Shown: positions 27,964 to 37,133, counted from the stretch's first letter. The stretch is DNA of 64,000 nucleotides from Pseudochrobactrum kiredjianiae (GCF_030362795.1 NZ_JAUCBM010000001.1:744001-808000); one strand, 5' to 3'. Numbers and translations: made by a program. The notes: generated by a model not told the origin, from the sequence alone.

Positions 27964-28623
27964 ATGGAAGGTTTGGATTTCTCAGTCCTCGTCCCCTATA
28001 TACCGTTGCTGTTGCAAGGGGCTTTGTGGACGGCAGTTATCACCGTTCTGGCTGGTCTGCTGAGTTTTGGCGGCGGTGTGGTTTTCGCAGTGCTGCTGCT
28101 CTATGCGCCTTGGTTTGTGAAAGTGCCGGTTGCCGGTTTCATGTGGCTGTTTATGGGCACGCCGCTGTTGTTGCAGCTGTTTTTGATCTATTTCGGACTG
28201 GTACAGATCGGTATTGATATTCCGGCACTCTGGGCAGGGATCATCGGTCTGGGGCTGCATTATGCGGTTTATAATGCCGATATCCTGCGTGCCGGTATTG
28301 CCAGTATCGACAAAGGCCAGTCTGAAGGTTCGCGCAGCATTGGTTTCGGGCGTTTTCAGACCCTACGCTATATTGTGGTACCGCAGGCCGTGCGTGTAAC
28401 CCTACCGCCGATTGCCAGCAATATGATCGCACTGCTGAAGGAATCTTCGCTGGTCTCGATCATCGGTATCGCTGAACTGGTTAATGCCGCGCAGCTTGGC
28501 ATTTCTTCCACTTTCCGCCCGTTTGAATTCTATATTGCCGTGGCGGTTCTCTATTATCTGCTAAATCTTGTGCTTGAAGGTGCCATTGCGCTTATCGAGC
28601 GGCGTGTGGAGACGACACGATGA
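27964..28623 (+). CDS. Amino-acid ABC transporter permease 2
   Basis: The 219 residues have the same architecture as permease 1: 'WTAVITVLAGLLSFGGGVVFAVLLL', 'FMWLFMGTPLLLQLFLIYFGLVQIG', 'QSEGSRSIGFGRFQTLRYIVVPQAVRVTLPP'. The start follows GGGGGAGAG, 12 bp after permease 1, and its stop overlaps the ATPase start by 4 bp. The last 10 residues are basic, as at a cytoplasmic end. Confidence 0.92.
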   Translation: MEGLDFSVLVPYIPLLLQGALWTAVITVLAGLLSFGGGVVFAVLLLYAPWFVKVPVAGFMWLFMGTPLLLQLFLIYFGLVQIGIDIPALWAGIIGLGLHYAVYNADILRAGIASIDKGQSEGSRSIGFGRFQTLRYIVVPQAVRVTLPPIASNMIALLKESSLVSIIGIAELVNAAQLGISSTFRPFEFYIAVAVLYYLLNLVLEGAIALIERRVETTR

Positions 28624-29405
28624 TAAAATCGGGGATACAACAATCCGGTCAAGCGCCGATGGTGCGTGTGGTCAATGCGCATAAGTCCTACGGAGCGCTG
28701 GAAGTTCTCAAAGGCATTGATCTCTCTGTTGATAAAGGCAAAATCTTTGCGCTGATCGGACCGTCCGGCTCCGGTAAAAGCACATTGCTGCGCTCGATCA
28801 ATCAGCTGGAAACGCTCAATCAGGGTGAGGTCTGGCTGGAGAATGAACGGGTGAACCGCGATATTCAGGGGCTGGCCTATGAGCGGCACATCAATCATAT
28901 CCGTCAGCAGATGGGCATGGTGTTCCAGCATTTTAACCTGTTTCCTCATTTGAGCGTGCTGGGCAATATCACGCTGGGACCGATCAAGCTCAAAGGTATG
29001 AGCAAAGCGGAAGCCCGCGATCTGGCAATGGATCTGCTGGCAAAAGTCGGCCTTTCGGATAAAGCCGATGTTTTTCCGTCACGTCTTTCCGGCGGTCAGA
29101 AGCAGCGTGTTGCCATCGCCCGTGCGCTGGCGATGAAGCCGAAAGTGATGCTTTTTGACGAAGCCACATCAGCGCTTGATCCGGAACTGGTGGATGAAGT
29201 GAATGCGGTGATGAAGCAGCTTGCAGCAGAACATATGACCATGCTGATTGTGACTCATGAAATGCGCCTTGCCGATGAGGTTGCGGATTTTGTGCTGTTC
29301 ATGGATGGCGGGCGTGTTGTGGAGCAGGGGCCGCCGTCGCAGCTTTTCCGTAATCCGGAGCAGGAACGTACCCGTCAGTTTTTACGCAAACATCTTGCTG
29401 CCTGA
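28620..29405 (+). CDS. Amino-acid ABC transporter ATPase
   Basis: This 261-residue nucleotide-binding protein is of the GlnQ/HisP type: Walker A 'GPSGSGKST' near residue 50, Q-loop 'MVFQHFNLFPHLSVLGNITLGPIKLKG', signature 'LSGGQKQRVAIARALAMKPKVMLFDEATSALDPEL', and switch His in 'MTMLIVTHEM'. Its start overlaps permease 2 by ATGA. It drives uptake with the two permeases and the binding protein at 26438. Confidence 0.95.
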   Translation: MIKSGIQQSGQAPMVRVVNAHKSYGALEVLKGIDLSVDKGKIFALIGPSGSGKSTLLRSINQLETLNQGEVWLENERVNRDIQGLAYERHINHIRQQMGMVFQHFNLFPHLSVLGNITLGPIKLKGMSKAEARDLAMDLLAKVGLSDKADVFPSRLSGGQKQRVAIARALAMKPKVMLFDEATSALDPELVDEVNAVMKQLAAEHMTMLIVTHEMRLADEVADFVLFMDGGRVVEQGPPSQLFRNPEQERTRQFLRKHLAA

Positions 29406-29445
29406 AACAGTCAGCCTATTCGGTAATTATTTGAAAGATCAGATC

Positions 29446-30810
29446 ATGATGCCAGACAAAAGCGAAGCCGTTAAGCCTTCCCACCTGTTCTACCAGTCAC
29501 GCACAAGACGCCCTTTGGCGACCCATGCGGAAGGGATTTATATCTGGGATGAATCCGGCCGTCGCGTGATCGACGGCTCCAGCGGTGCGATGGTGGTTAA
29601 TATCGGCCATTCCAATCCGAATGTGCTGGCTGCGATGAAAGCGCAGATGGATAAGGCGACTTTTATCTATCGTCTGCATTTTGAGAATGAGCCGGCGGAA
29701 GAACTGGCACGTCAGCTGGTACGCCGTATGCCGGAAGGCATGGATAAAGTGTTCTTTGTTTCCGGTGGTTCGGAAGCGGTTGAATCTGCAATCAAGCTTG
29801 CACGGCAATGGGCGGTCGCAACCAAGCAGGCCAGCCGCTGGAAGGTGATCTCACGTTTTCCTTCCTATCATGGCGCGACATTCGGCGCGCTTTCGGTAAC
29901 CGGTTATGATGCACTGACAGCACCTTTCACACCGATGGTGCCGGACATGCCGAAGATTGGTGCGCCGACAGCCTATCTCGACCGCGATAATCTGACCTAT
30001 GAAGACCGCGGTCTGAAATATGCAGATCAGCTGGAGGAGAAAATTCTGGCTGAAGGTGCGGATTCTGTTCTGGCCTTTATCATGGAGCCGATTGGTGGTG
30101 CTTCAACTGGCGCGCTGGTTGCGCCTGACAGCTATTACGGGCGCATTCGTGAGATTTGCGACAAATACGGTATTCTGCTCATTCATGACGAGGTGATGAG
30201 CGGTGCAGGGCGCACGGGCAAATATCTCGGTGGCGATCACTGGAATTGCCGTCCGGATATTATTGCCATGTCTAAAGGGCTGGGCGCAGGTTATGTGCCG
30301 CTCGGTGCAATGATCGCATCAGACCGTATTGTGCAGCCGGTGCTGAGTGCCGGTGGTTTTGCCCATGGCTATACCTATGCCGGTAACCCGCTGGCCTGTG
30401 CGGCAGGTCTGGCGGTGCTGGAAGAGATTGACCGGCTTGATCTTCTGACCAATGCCACTGTGATGGGCGAGCGGATGAAGCAGGGACTGCTTGATCTGGC
30501 GGAAATCTTTCCGTTTATTGGTGATGTGCGCGGTAAAGGTCTGTTGCTGGCTGCGGAATTTGTTGCCGATAAGAACACGATGGCACCACTGCCTGCCGCT
30601 CTCAATGCTTACCAGCATATTGTCGAGATTGCCTATAAACGCGGACTGATCATTTATTCCCGTCGTTCACGCGGCGGTGTTGAGGGGGATCATTTCCTGA
30701 TTTGTCCGCCGATGATTATCACAGCGGATGAAGTTGATCTGATCCTGTCGATTATTAAAGACAGTCTGGAAGAACTGGCACAGATGTTGGATTTGCCTGT
30801 TAATCGCTAA
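29446..30810 (+). CDS. Class III aminotransferase
   Basis: This 454-residue omega-aminotransferase has 'HAEGIYIWDESGRRVIDGSSGAMVVNIGHSNP' (about 26-57), 'VFFVSGGSEAVESAIKLARQW', 'FPSYHGATFGALSVTG', 'LLIHDEVMSGAGRTGKY', and PLP Lys in 'IIAMSKGLGAGYVPLGA'. The start was set at the first of two tandem ATGs after the ATPase stop. It lies in the transporter operon and just before the succinate-semialdehyde dehydrogenase. A role in turning an imported omega-amino acid (GABA, beta-alanine or similar) into a semialdehyde is inferred. Confidence 0.87.
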   Translation: MMPDKSEAVKPSHLFYQSRTRRPLATHAEGIYIWDESGRRVIDGSSGAMVVNIGHSNPNVLAAMKAQMDKATFIYRLHFENEPAEELARQLVRRMPEGMDKVFFVSGGSEAVESAIKLARQWAVATKQASRWKVISRFPSYHGATFGALSVTGYDALTAPFTPMVPDMPKIGAPTAYLDRDNLTYEDRGLKYADQLEEKILAEGADSVLAFIMEPIGGASTGALVAPDSYYGRIREICDKYGILLIHDEVMSGAGRTGKYLGGDHWNCRPDIIAMSKGLGAGYVPLGAMIASDRIVQPVLSAGGFAHGYTYAGNPLACAAGLAVLEEIDRLDLLTNATVMGERMKQGLLDLAEIFPFIGDVRGKGLLLAAEFVADKNTMAPLPAALNAYQHIVEIAYKRGLIIYSRRSRGGVEGDHFLICPPMIITADEVDLILSIIKDSLEELAQMLDLPVNR

Positions 30811-30813
30811 ACT

Positions 30814-30930
30814 ATAGCATTTGCGAGCCAAAAGTGCGAAGCGCCTTCGCAGGGAAATCAGTTCGCCGGACTGATTTCTTTTCCTGCTGCGATGCGTCGG
30901 ATAATGTGTAAAAACAAACAGTTACAGCGG
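30814..30930. repeat. Dispersed intergenic palindromic element, copy 2
   Basis: Same layout as 26093-26206, with the stem GAAATCAGT (30854-30862) / ACTGATTTC (30870-30878) and the shared flanks. It starts 3 bp after the aminotransferase stop, just as copy 1 starts at a stop codon. Confidence 0.8.
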
Positions 30931-30963
30931 TTCCAACGTTTCAGTCTTAACTAGAACCGCTGT
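30924..30963. repeat. Inverted repeat joined to the dispersed element
   Basis: ACAGCGGTTC (30924-30933) and GAACCGCTGT (30954-30963) are a perfect 10-bp pair with a 20-nt loop, abutting copy 2. It looks like a second part of the same composite element. Confidence 0.6.
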
Positions 30964-30977
30964 AAAAGCAGATAAAT

Positions 30978-31010
30978 AAAAACGGGGCGGTTTTTCCGCC
31001 CCGTTTTTAT
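30978..31010. terminator. Bidirectional terminator between convergent genes
   Basis: A 13-bp stem with A-run and T-run flanks (AAAAACGGGGCGG with CCGCCCCGTTTTT, 5-T loop) lies between the aminotransferase and gabD stops. Because both flanks are A/T runs, it should work on both strands. Confidence 0.9.
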
Positions 31011-31016
31011 TTGATC

Positions 31017-32474
31017 TCAGAGACCGCCGAGGCTCAGATATTTCATATTTAGGTAATCATCGAGACCGTGGACAGAGCCTTCACGCCCCATACCGCTTTC
31101 TTTGATGCCGCCGAATGGTGCGACTTCTGTGGTGATGATGCCTTCATTTATGCCGACCATGCCATATTCCAGTGCTGAAGAAACACGGAATGACCGTGCC
31201 AGATCGCGGGTGTAAATATAGGCAGCAAGGCCGAATTCTGTGGCATTAGCGGCAGCGATGGCTTCTTGCTCTTCTTTAAAACGGAAGAGGACGGAAAGCG
31301 GGCCGAAGGTTTCTTCCCGTGCAACCAGCATATCCGCAGTGGCATCTGCAAGAACGGTCGGCTCATAGAAGGTATGCCCAAGTGCATGGCGCTGACCGCC
31401 GGTCAATGTGCGCGCACCTTTGGCAAGGGCATCGCGGACATGATGTTCAACCTTCTCAACAGCCGCTTCATTAATCAGCGGCCCCTGTTCAGAACCGGCA
31501 TCAAAACCATTGCCGACTTTCAGTGTTTTCACCCGTGCGGCATATTTCTCGGCGAAAGCCTCATAAATACTGTCCTGAATGTAGAAACGGTTGGTGCAAA
31601 CGCAGGTCTGGCCGGAATTGCGATATTTGGCAGCCAGTGCGCCTTCAACTGCGCGGTCAAGATCTGCATCATCAAAGACGATGAAAGGTGCATTGCCGCC
31701 GAGTTCCATCGACAGGCGTTTCATCGTGTCGGAGGACTGGTTATAGAGCAGTTTGCCGACGCGGGTGGAACCGGTGAAGGTGATTTTTTTGACCATCGGG
31801 CTGGCGGTCAGCTCGCCGCCGATCTCAACCGCATCACCGGTAAGGATATTGACCACTCCGGCCGGAATGCCTGCTTTTTCAGCCAGAAGACCCCATACAA
31901 GGCCGCAATATGGGGTAAATTCGGCAGGTTTGACAACGATGGTACAACCGGCAGCCAGTGCAGCGCCGAGTTTACGGGCAATCATTGACAGCGGGAAATT
32001 CCACGGGGTGATGGCACCAACCACACCAATCGGCTCACGGGTGACGAGAAGACGGCGGTCTTTCCACGGGGAAGGGATGATTTCACCATTCACGCGGCGT
32101 GCTTCTTCCGCAAACCACTGAATATAAGAGGCGCTGATCGCGACTTCGCCCTTGGCTTCAGCCTGTGGCTTTCCCTGTTCAAGGGTGAGCATCTGCGCCA
32201 GCGGTTCGGCATTTTCACGGATGATACGGGCAAGCTCCAGCAGTAATGTTGAACGCTCGGCAGCAGTTTTGCCGGACCAGTCAGGAAATGCCGAGGACGC
32301 GGCAGCAATCGCACGGGCAGTCTCTGCTTTACCGGAAAACGGAATGGTGCCGATGGTTTTTCCGGTGGCCGGATCGGTCACATCCAGTGTTTTGCCACTG
32401 TCAGCCTGCACCCATTCGCCGCCGATCAGGTTGGCTTCCCGCAACCAGCCGGATTTCTTGATAATTTCCAACAT
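31017..32474 (-). CDS. gabD: Succinate-semialdehyde dehydrogenase, NAD(P)-dependent
   Basis: This 485-residue aldehyde dehydrogenase oxidises succinate semialdehyde to succinate. Motifs: 'GVVGAITPWNFP' near residue 150, 'FTGSTRVGK' near 233, catalytic Glu257 in 'MELGGNAP', and catalytic Cys291 in 'NSGQTCVCTNRF', where the second Cys also occurs in GabD. Length agrees with E. coli GabD (482). The start was set at 32474, with GGGAAG 7 nt upstream. It is divergent from the IclR regulator, with a perfect palindrome between them. The convergent omega-aminotransferase upstream in the window fits GABA-type catabolism. Confidence 0.9.
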   Translation of the reverse strand: MLEIIKKSGWLREANLIGGEWVQADSGKTLDVTDPATGKTIGTIPFSGKAETARAIAAASSAFPDWSGKTAAERSTLLLELARIIRENAEPLAQMLTLEQGKPQAEAKGEVAISASYIQWFAEEARRVNGEIIPSPWKDRRLLVTREPIGVVGAITPWNFPLSMIARKLGAALAAGCTIVVKPAEFTPYCGLVWGLLAEKAGIPAGVVNILTGDAVEIGGELTASPMVKKITFTGSTRVGKLLYNQSSDTMKRLSMELGGNAPFIVFDDADLDRAVEGALAAKYRNSGQTCVCTNRFYIQDSIYEAFAEKYAARVKTLKVGNGFDAGSEQGPLINEAAVEKVEHHVRDALAKGARTLTGGQRHALGHTFYEPTVLADATADMLVAREETFGPLSVLFRFKEEQEAIAAANATEFGLAAYIYTRDLARSFRVSSALEYGMVGINEGIITTEVAPFGGIKESGMGREGSVHGLDDYLNMKYLSLGGL

Positions 32475-32502
32475 TCTTGTCTTCCCATCTTTCATTATTA
32501 TT

Positions 32503-32520
32503 CGTTCAATATATTGAACG
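32503..32520. promoter_or_regulatory. Candidate IclR operator
   Basis: CGTTCAATATATTGAACG is a perfect 18-bp palindrome in the 109-bp gap between divergent gabD and iclR. A looser related stretch, GTTCGATATACTGTATAG, follows at 32523-32540. IclR-family proteins bind palindromes of about this size, so the site may repress gabD and autoregulate iclR. Confidence 0.7.
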
Positions 32521-32583
32521 ATGTTCGATATACTGTATAGTATTGACGATAATGATCAACGTCAAGAAAAAGGCTGCTTCCTC

Positions 32584-33372
32584 ATGACCAAAGAAGATGT
32601 GCCCGCAAACAAGCCTGCAGCACCTGCTGTACAACGGGCCGCGCTGCTTCTGGATATGATTGCTATGAGCGATGAGCCGTTGACTGTCAGCGGCCTTGCC
32701 CGTGAATTAGGTTTGGCCAAAAGCTCGGTGCATGGTCTCTGCAACACGCTGGCCGATCTTGGTATTCTCGACCGTCGTAATAGTGGCTTTGTCATGGGCG
32801 GCCATGTGATGTTGTGGGCGAATGCTTTCGTCAACAAGTCGGATATGGTGGCGGAGTTTTTCCGGCTCTGGCAGGGGCAGCATGATCTGAAAAACGAGAC
32901 GGCAACGCTGACAATTCTCGACGGACAGGATGTAGTTTACATCGCGTCCCAGCATGGCTCGGTGCCGCTTGGCATCACCTTTCGCATCGGTATGCGCCTG
33001 CCTGCTGCTTTCACGGCAACCGGCAAAGCCATTCTCAGCACCATGCCGCAAGAGGCTGTGGAGCAGATTTATGCCACTGGCCTGCCGGAGGCGCTGACTG
33101 AGCATACAGTTCAGACCATGCCGAATTTATTAAGTGAGTTGGAAGATATCCGTGAGCGGGGCTATTCACTGGATAACCAGCAGGTGCGTGAGGGCATGTT
33201 TTGTTTCGGCGCGCCGGTATATGATTTCAGCGGCAATCTTGCCGTTGGCGGTATTGCCTTCAGCATCAATGCTTTGCAGATGGATAAAGCGAGAGAGCAG
33301 GAACTGGGTGCGGCAGTCATCCGTTATGCGCGGGCATTGTCGCATAATCTTGGCTCGAACAATCTGAGCTGA
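32584..33372 (+). CDS. IclR-family regulator
   Basis: This 262-residue regulator has the HTH_IclR domain ('AVQRAALLLDMIAMSDEPLTVSGLARELGLAKSSVHGLCNTLADLGILDRR', about 17-70) and the C-terminal effector GAF-like domain ('RLPAAFTATGKAILSTMP', 'RGYSLDNQQVREGMFCFGAPVYDFSG'). The start was set at 32584, giving a normal N-terminus; an upstream in-frame ATG would extend it into the operator region. It is divergent to gabD and probably controls it. Confidence 0.9.
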   Translation: MTKEDVPANKPAAPAVQRAALLLDMIAMSDEPLTVSGLARELGLAKSSVHGLCNTLADLGILDRRNSGFVMGGHVMLWANAFVNKSDMVAEFFRLWQGQHDLKNETATLTILDGQDVVYIASQHGSVPLGITFRIGMRLPAAFTATGKAILSTMPQEAVEQIYATGLPEALTEHTVQTMPNLLSELEDIRERGYSLDNQQVREGMFCFGAPVYDFSGNLAVGGIAFSINALQMDKAREQELGAAVIRYARALSHNLGSNNLS

Positions 33373-33402
33373 TTGCTACGCATGGGTGTAATACGTAGCA
33401 AT
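33372..33402. terminator. Hairpin between convergent IclR and flavoprotein genes
   Basis: ATTGCTACG (33372-33380) pairs with CGTAGCAAT (33394-33402) over a 13-nt loop, inside the 44-bp convergent gap. T tails are short, so efficiency is uncertain. Confidence 0.6.
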
Positions 33403-33416
33403 CATTTGGCGCAAGT

Positions 33417-35468
33417 TTAGCGGTAGATATCCATATTCGCTGCCGGTGCGCTCAGAAGTTCACGAGCATAGCTGTGGCCTGCGTGATTGGCCGCAGCAAT
33501 AATGCCTGGTGCTAGGCAGTCACCAATGCGTTGCACCGTTTCAATGCCGTGATCTGCCCATTGATCTTTGACTGCAATCAGCTGATGCCAGAGCGTATCT
33601 GTCGCAATGCGGGATGTGACAGGCACCAGAGTTGCACAATCGATTACGCGCGTGCTGCCGGAATAGACACATTCAATGGTCAGTGTATCGGCTGTACGCC
33701 CTGCCAGCTGATGCAGAGGAATGATGTCCACACCGAGATCAATCAGACGCTTCTGAATACGTCTCTGTTCCAGCGTATGCTCCGTCCATGGTGCAACAAT
33801 CGGGGTCGGGGTGACAAAGACCACCTTATGACCGGCATTGGCGACCAGTTCTGCCAAAACGCTGCCCATATAGTAACGGTCATCATCAAAGACCACGACC
33901 GGCCCTTGCGCGGTGATCGCTGCCGCACCCGAGGAGAGCAGAGCTTCCACGCCAACAGTTGCGCCTTGGGTGAGGAATTCCAGCGGCTTGCGGTGAACAC
34001 GGCCAACACCGTCATCACGCCATTTCGAACCGGTGGCGAGTGCAATATGCGGAATACCGTAAGAGAGAATGTCTTCGGCAGTCAGCGGACTGTCCAGATA
34101 CATCTGGGCATTCGGCATTTGCTGTAATTGCCCCACACGCCAGTCACGTACACGGCCATAGGTGGCCAGTCCCGGCAGGCGACATTCGCGGGCAATGCGA
34201 CCGCCCCATTCCTGTCCAGCTTCGGCAAGCATCACATCCGCGCCGCGCTTGGCAAGACCACGCGCTGCTTCCAGACCGGCTGGGCCACCGCCGACAACCA
34301 GCACAGAAGGTGCGTTGTCAAAGGCAGGCATTTTCTCCGGATGCCAACCTTTACGCCATTCTTCTCCGGTGGTCGGGTTCTGTGTGCAGCGCAGCGGCGC
34401 AACGATATTGTCGCTCGCGGTACAGATATTGCAGCCGATACATTCACGAATATCGTCAATACGGCCTTCTTTGATTTTCTGCGGTAGAAAAGGATCGGCA
34501 ATTGAAGGGCGCGCTGCACCAATCAGGTCGAAGATACCTTTCTTCACCACACGCACCATGGCATCCGGCGAGGTATAGCGCCCCACGCCGACAACAGGTT
34601 TGGTGGTCAGCGGTTTAACGAAGGAAACGAAATCTTCCTGAAAGCCTTCTTGCGAGAAACGTGCTGTCTGGCTGTCATTCGACCAGTTGGAGAGATTGAC
34701 GTCCCACAGATCCGGCTCATCGGCGAGTGCTGCAACCACGTCACGACCTTCGCCGTCATGCTGCAAACCGTCTTTGCCGAGAAATTCTTCTACGGCAAAG
34801 CGAATGGCAATCGCACAGGTATCACCCACGGCATCGCGCGTATCGGCCAGTACCTCACGGAACAGCCGCAGGCGGTTTTCAAGACTGCCGCCATATTCAT
34901 CGGTGCGCGTATTATAGCGTTGCAGCATGAAGTGCTGCAGCAGGGTCATATCATGACCGGCATAGACATAGATAATATTGAACCCCGCGCGTTTGGCGCG
35001 TAGTGCTGCATCACGGTGCCATTTGCGAAACTCGGCAATATCCGCTTTATCCATGCCGCGTGCCTGTACTGGATCTTCCACATCAACCATCGCATCCGAC
35101 GGTGCATAAGGAGCAATGCGGCTCAGGCGGTTGGCGGTGTGAATACCATTATGCGCCAGCTGAATTGCGGCAAGGCTGCCATGAGACTGGATTTTCTCGG
35201 TCAGTACCTGCAAGCGCGGAATGTCTTTATCATCCCAGATACGCCCCTGATTGGAGGGCGAAATATCGGAGGACGGGTGAATTTCCGTTTCCTGTGTTGA
35301 GACCACACCCCAGCCGCCTTCTGCTTTCATGGCGCGCATATGGATATCAGCATCGGGATAACGATGCCCCATGCCGCTGCAATGCGGCACCTGATAAAAG
35401 CGGTTCGGGGTGGTGACAGGGCCGATTTTTACCGGCTCGAAGAGAATATCGTAACGGGGATCACGCAT
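33417..35468 (-). CDS. Trimethylamine-dehydrogenase-family flavoprotein (probable N-demethylase)
   Basis: This 683-residue protein has a flavin TIM barrel, a 4Fe-4S site and an ADP/NAD-binding C-terminal half. Like trimethylamine dehydrogenase it has Cys30 in 'VPHCSGMG' (the covalent FMN site), Tyr169 and His172 in 'YVYAGHD', Asp265 in 'NWSND', and the iron-sulfur cysteines 343/346/349/361 in 'CIGCNICTASDNIVAPLRC'. Two of the three aromatic residues that hold trimethylammonium appear replaced (Glu at 60; no Trp near 353), so the substrate probably differs: dimethylglycine, N-methylproline or another N-methyl amino acid. It ends a transporter operon under a BetI-like regulator. The start is the ATG at 35468; upstream ATGs have no better ribosome site. 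Confidence 0.88.
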   Translation of the reverse strand: MRDPRYDILFEPVKIGPVTTPNRFYQVPHCSGMGHRYPDADIHMRAMKAEGGWGVVSTQETEIHPSSDISPSNQGRIWDDKDIPRLQVLTEKIQSHGSLAAIQLAHNGIHTANRLSRIAPYAPSDAMVDVEDPVQARGMDKADIAEFRKWHRDAALRAKRAGFNIIYVYAGHDMTLLQHFMLQRYNTRTDEYGGSLENRLRLFREVLADTRDAVGDTCAIAIRFAVEEFLGKDGLQHDGEGRDVVAALADEPDLWDVNLSNWSNDSQTARFSQEGFQEDFVSFVKPLTTKPVVGVGRYTSPDAMVRVVKKGIFDLIGAARPSIADPFLPQKIKEGRIDDIRECIGCNICTASDNIVAPLRCTQNPTTGEEWRKGWHPEKMPAFDNAPSVLVVGGGPAGLEAARGLAKRGADVMLAEAGQEWGGRIARECRLPGLATYGRVRDWRVGQLQQMPNAQMYLDSPLTAEDILSYGIPHIALATGSKWRDDGVGRVHRKPLEFLTQGATVGVEALLSSGAAAITAQGPVVVFDDDRYYMGSVLAELVANAGHKVVFVTPTPIVAPWTEHTLEQRRIQKRLIDLGVDIIPLHQLAGRTADTLTIECVYSGSTRVIDCATLVPVTSRIATDTLWHQLIAVKDQWADHGIETVQRIGDCLAPGIIAAANHAGHSYARELLSAPAANMDIYR

Positions 35469-35587
35469 TATATTTATCCATGGTTCAGGCATAGTCCGGC
35501 TGTGCGCAGCTTTGGGGAGCTTCGCCGGTATGGAGTGCAATTCATGAGTTAGCGGGGCAGTCAGGTGAAAATGATCTGGCTGGCGGG

Positions 35588-36400
35588 TCACACACCTTTC
35601 ACAGGAATGCGCCTTTCAAGGAAACGCAGTCCGGCAACCAGTATGAAGGTCAAAAGCAGATAAACGGCTGCCAGCAGGAGCAACGGCTCATAGGTCAGCA
35701 ACGTCTCCTGCCGCACTTTGGTAATCACGCCGTAGACGTCAATCACCGTGATGGTCGCAACCAGTGGCGTGGCTTTGAGATGCAGCACAGTTTCACCGGT
35801 CAGGGTTGGCAAAGCGCGGTAGAAAGCACGCGGGAACCAGATACGGCGGAACATTTTCCAGCGCCCCATGCCGAAGGCATGGGCAGCTTGCAGTTCACCG
35901 GACGGTACACCGGCAAAGGCGCCGCGCATCACTTCGCCCTCATAGGCCGCAAAAGAGACGGTCAGTGCGAAGACACCATAAGGCCATGCTTCACGCAGAT
36001 ACGGCCAGAGAAAGGATGAGCGGATGCCCGGTATCATCGGAAACAGCGAACCCAGACCATAATAGAGCAGCCATAATTGCAGCAGCAGCGGCGTGCCGCG
36101 GAAGATCGTGCAGAAGGTTGCGGCAGGGGCTTTCAGCCACCACGGACCTGTTACCTGCACAATGCCAAGCGGCAGAGCCAGCATGAAACCGATAATGACA
36201 CTGCTGAACAACATAGCCAGCGTGACACCGACACCCGATGCAAGGCGCGGCAGATAGCGCGGCACCCAGTCCCATTCGCCAAAGACTAAAGCTGCGATGA
36301 TCATGGCAGCAAAAATCAATAGCAGGATAATGCGGTGCGGTTTGAACCAGCTATCCGCTGCGGTGCCGGACAAGGACGGGGCTGTTAAACTGTTTTCCAT
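35588..36400 (-). CDS. Amino-acid/betaine-type ABC permease 2
   Basis: This 270-residue HisM/OccM-type permease has an N-terminal cytoplasmic stretch and a first membrane segment at about 33-52, then 'LASGVGVTLAMLFSSVIIGFMLALPLG', 'FCTIFRGTPLLLQLWLLYYGLG', and 'GELQAAHAFGMGRWKMFRRIWFPRAFYRALP'. The start at 36400 has GGAGG upstream and lies 1 bp from the stop of permease 1. It is followed by the flavoprotein after about 120 bp. Confidence 0.9.
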   Translation of the reverse strand: MENSLTAPSLSGTAADSWFKPHRIILLLIFAAMIIAALVFGEWDWVPRYLPRLASGVGVTLAMLFSSVIIGFMLALPLGIVQVTGPWWLKAPAATFCTIFRGTPLLLQLWLLYYGLGSLFPMIPGIRSSFLWPYLREAWPYGVFALTVSFAAYEGEVMRGAFAGVPSGELQAAHAFGMGRWKMFRRIWFPRAFYRALPTLTGETVLHLKATPLVATITVIDVYGVITKVRQETLLTYEPLLLLAAVYLLLTFILVAGLRFLERRIPVKGV

Positions 36401-36401
36401 G

Positions 36402-37133
36402 TCACACAGCCTCCGGCAGGCCACGACGGGCGCGTTTTTCAATCAGGCGAATGACGATAGTCGAGAGCAGGGTAATGGCGAGATAGAGCGCGCCGGCAGT
36501 CAGGAAAAACAGCATATAGGCTTTGGTTGCGCCCGCCGCCTGTCTGGTAGCCAATGTCAGTTCCGTAAAGCCGACAACCGCGAGCAGGGCTGTATCTTTG
36601 GTTGCAATCAGCCAGAGATTGGACAAGCCGGGAATGGCAAAAGGCAGCATGGCCGGCAAAGTGATACGGCGCAGAATTTTCAACGGCGGCATACCAAAAG
36701 AGCGCGCGGCTTCAATCTGTCCCGGCGCGATAGACTGGATAGCCCCGCGAATGACTTCCGTTGAATAGGCGCCTTGTACCAGTCCGATGACGATAATACC
36801 TGCCACAAGTCCGCTGATATCAACGGAGCCATAGCCCATGGTCGCCAGCATAGTATTGAGAAATTCCGTGCCTGCATAATAGAGAATCAGGATCAGAACC
36901 AGTTCGGGAACACCACGGATAACTGTTGTGTAGACCTCCAGAAGATCACGGAGTACCGGCCCGCCATAGAGCTTTCCCATCGCACCGAAAATGCCGAGAA
37001 ACAAACCCAGAGCATAACCGCCGACAGCGATCTGCAATGTATTGGCAAGCCCTGCCAGCAACACACCGCCCCAGCCGGGTGGTGAATAGGCAAGCAGATC
37101 CCAATTGATCAGCGAAGGGACGGTGATATCCAT
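36402..37133 (-). CDS. Amino-acid/betaine-type ABC permease 1
   Basis: This 243-residue HisQ/OccQ-type permease has 'LLAGLANTLQIAVGGYALGLFLGIFGAMGKLYGG', 'YTTVIRGVPELVLILILYYAG', and the EAA loop 'QIEAARSFGMPPLKILRRITLPAMLP'. The last residues are basic ('RLIEKRARRGLPEAV'). It follows the binding-protein gene by 89 bp. Confidence 0.9.
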   Translation of the reverse strand: MDITVPSLINWDLLAYSPPGWGGVLLAGLANTLQIAVGGYALGLFLGIFGAMGKLYGGPVLRDLLEVYTTVIRGVPELVLILILYYAGTEFLNTMLATMGYGSVDISGLVAGIIVIGLVQGAYSTEVIRGAIQSIAPGQIEAARSFGMPPLKILRRITLPAMLPFAIPGLSNLWLIATKDTALLAVVGFTELTLATRQAAGATKAYMLFFLTAGALYLAITLLSTIVIRLIEKRARRGLPEAV

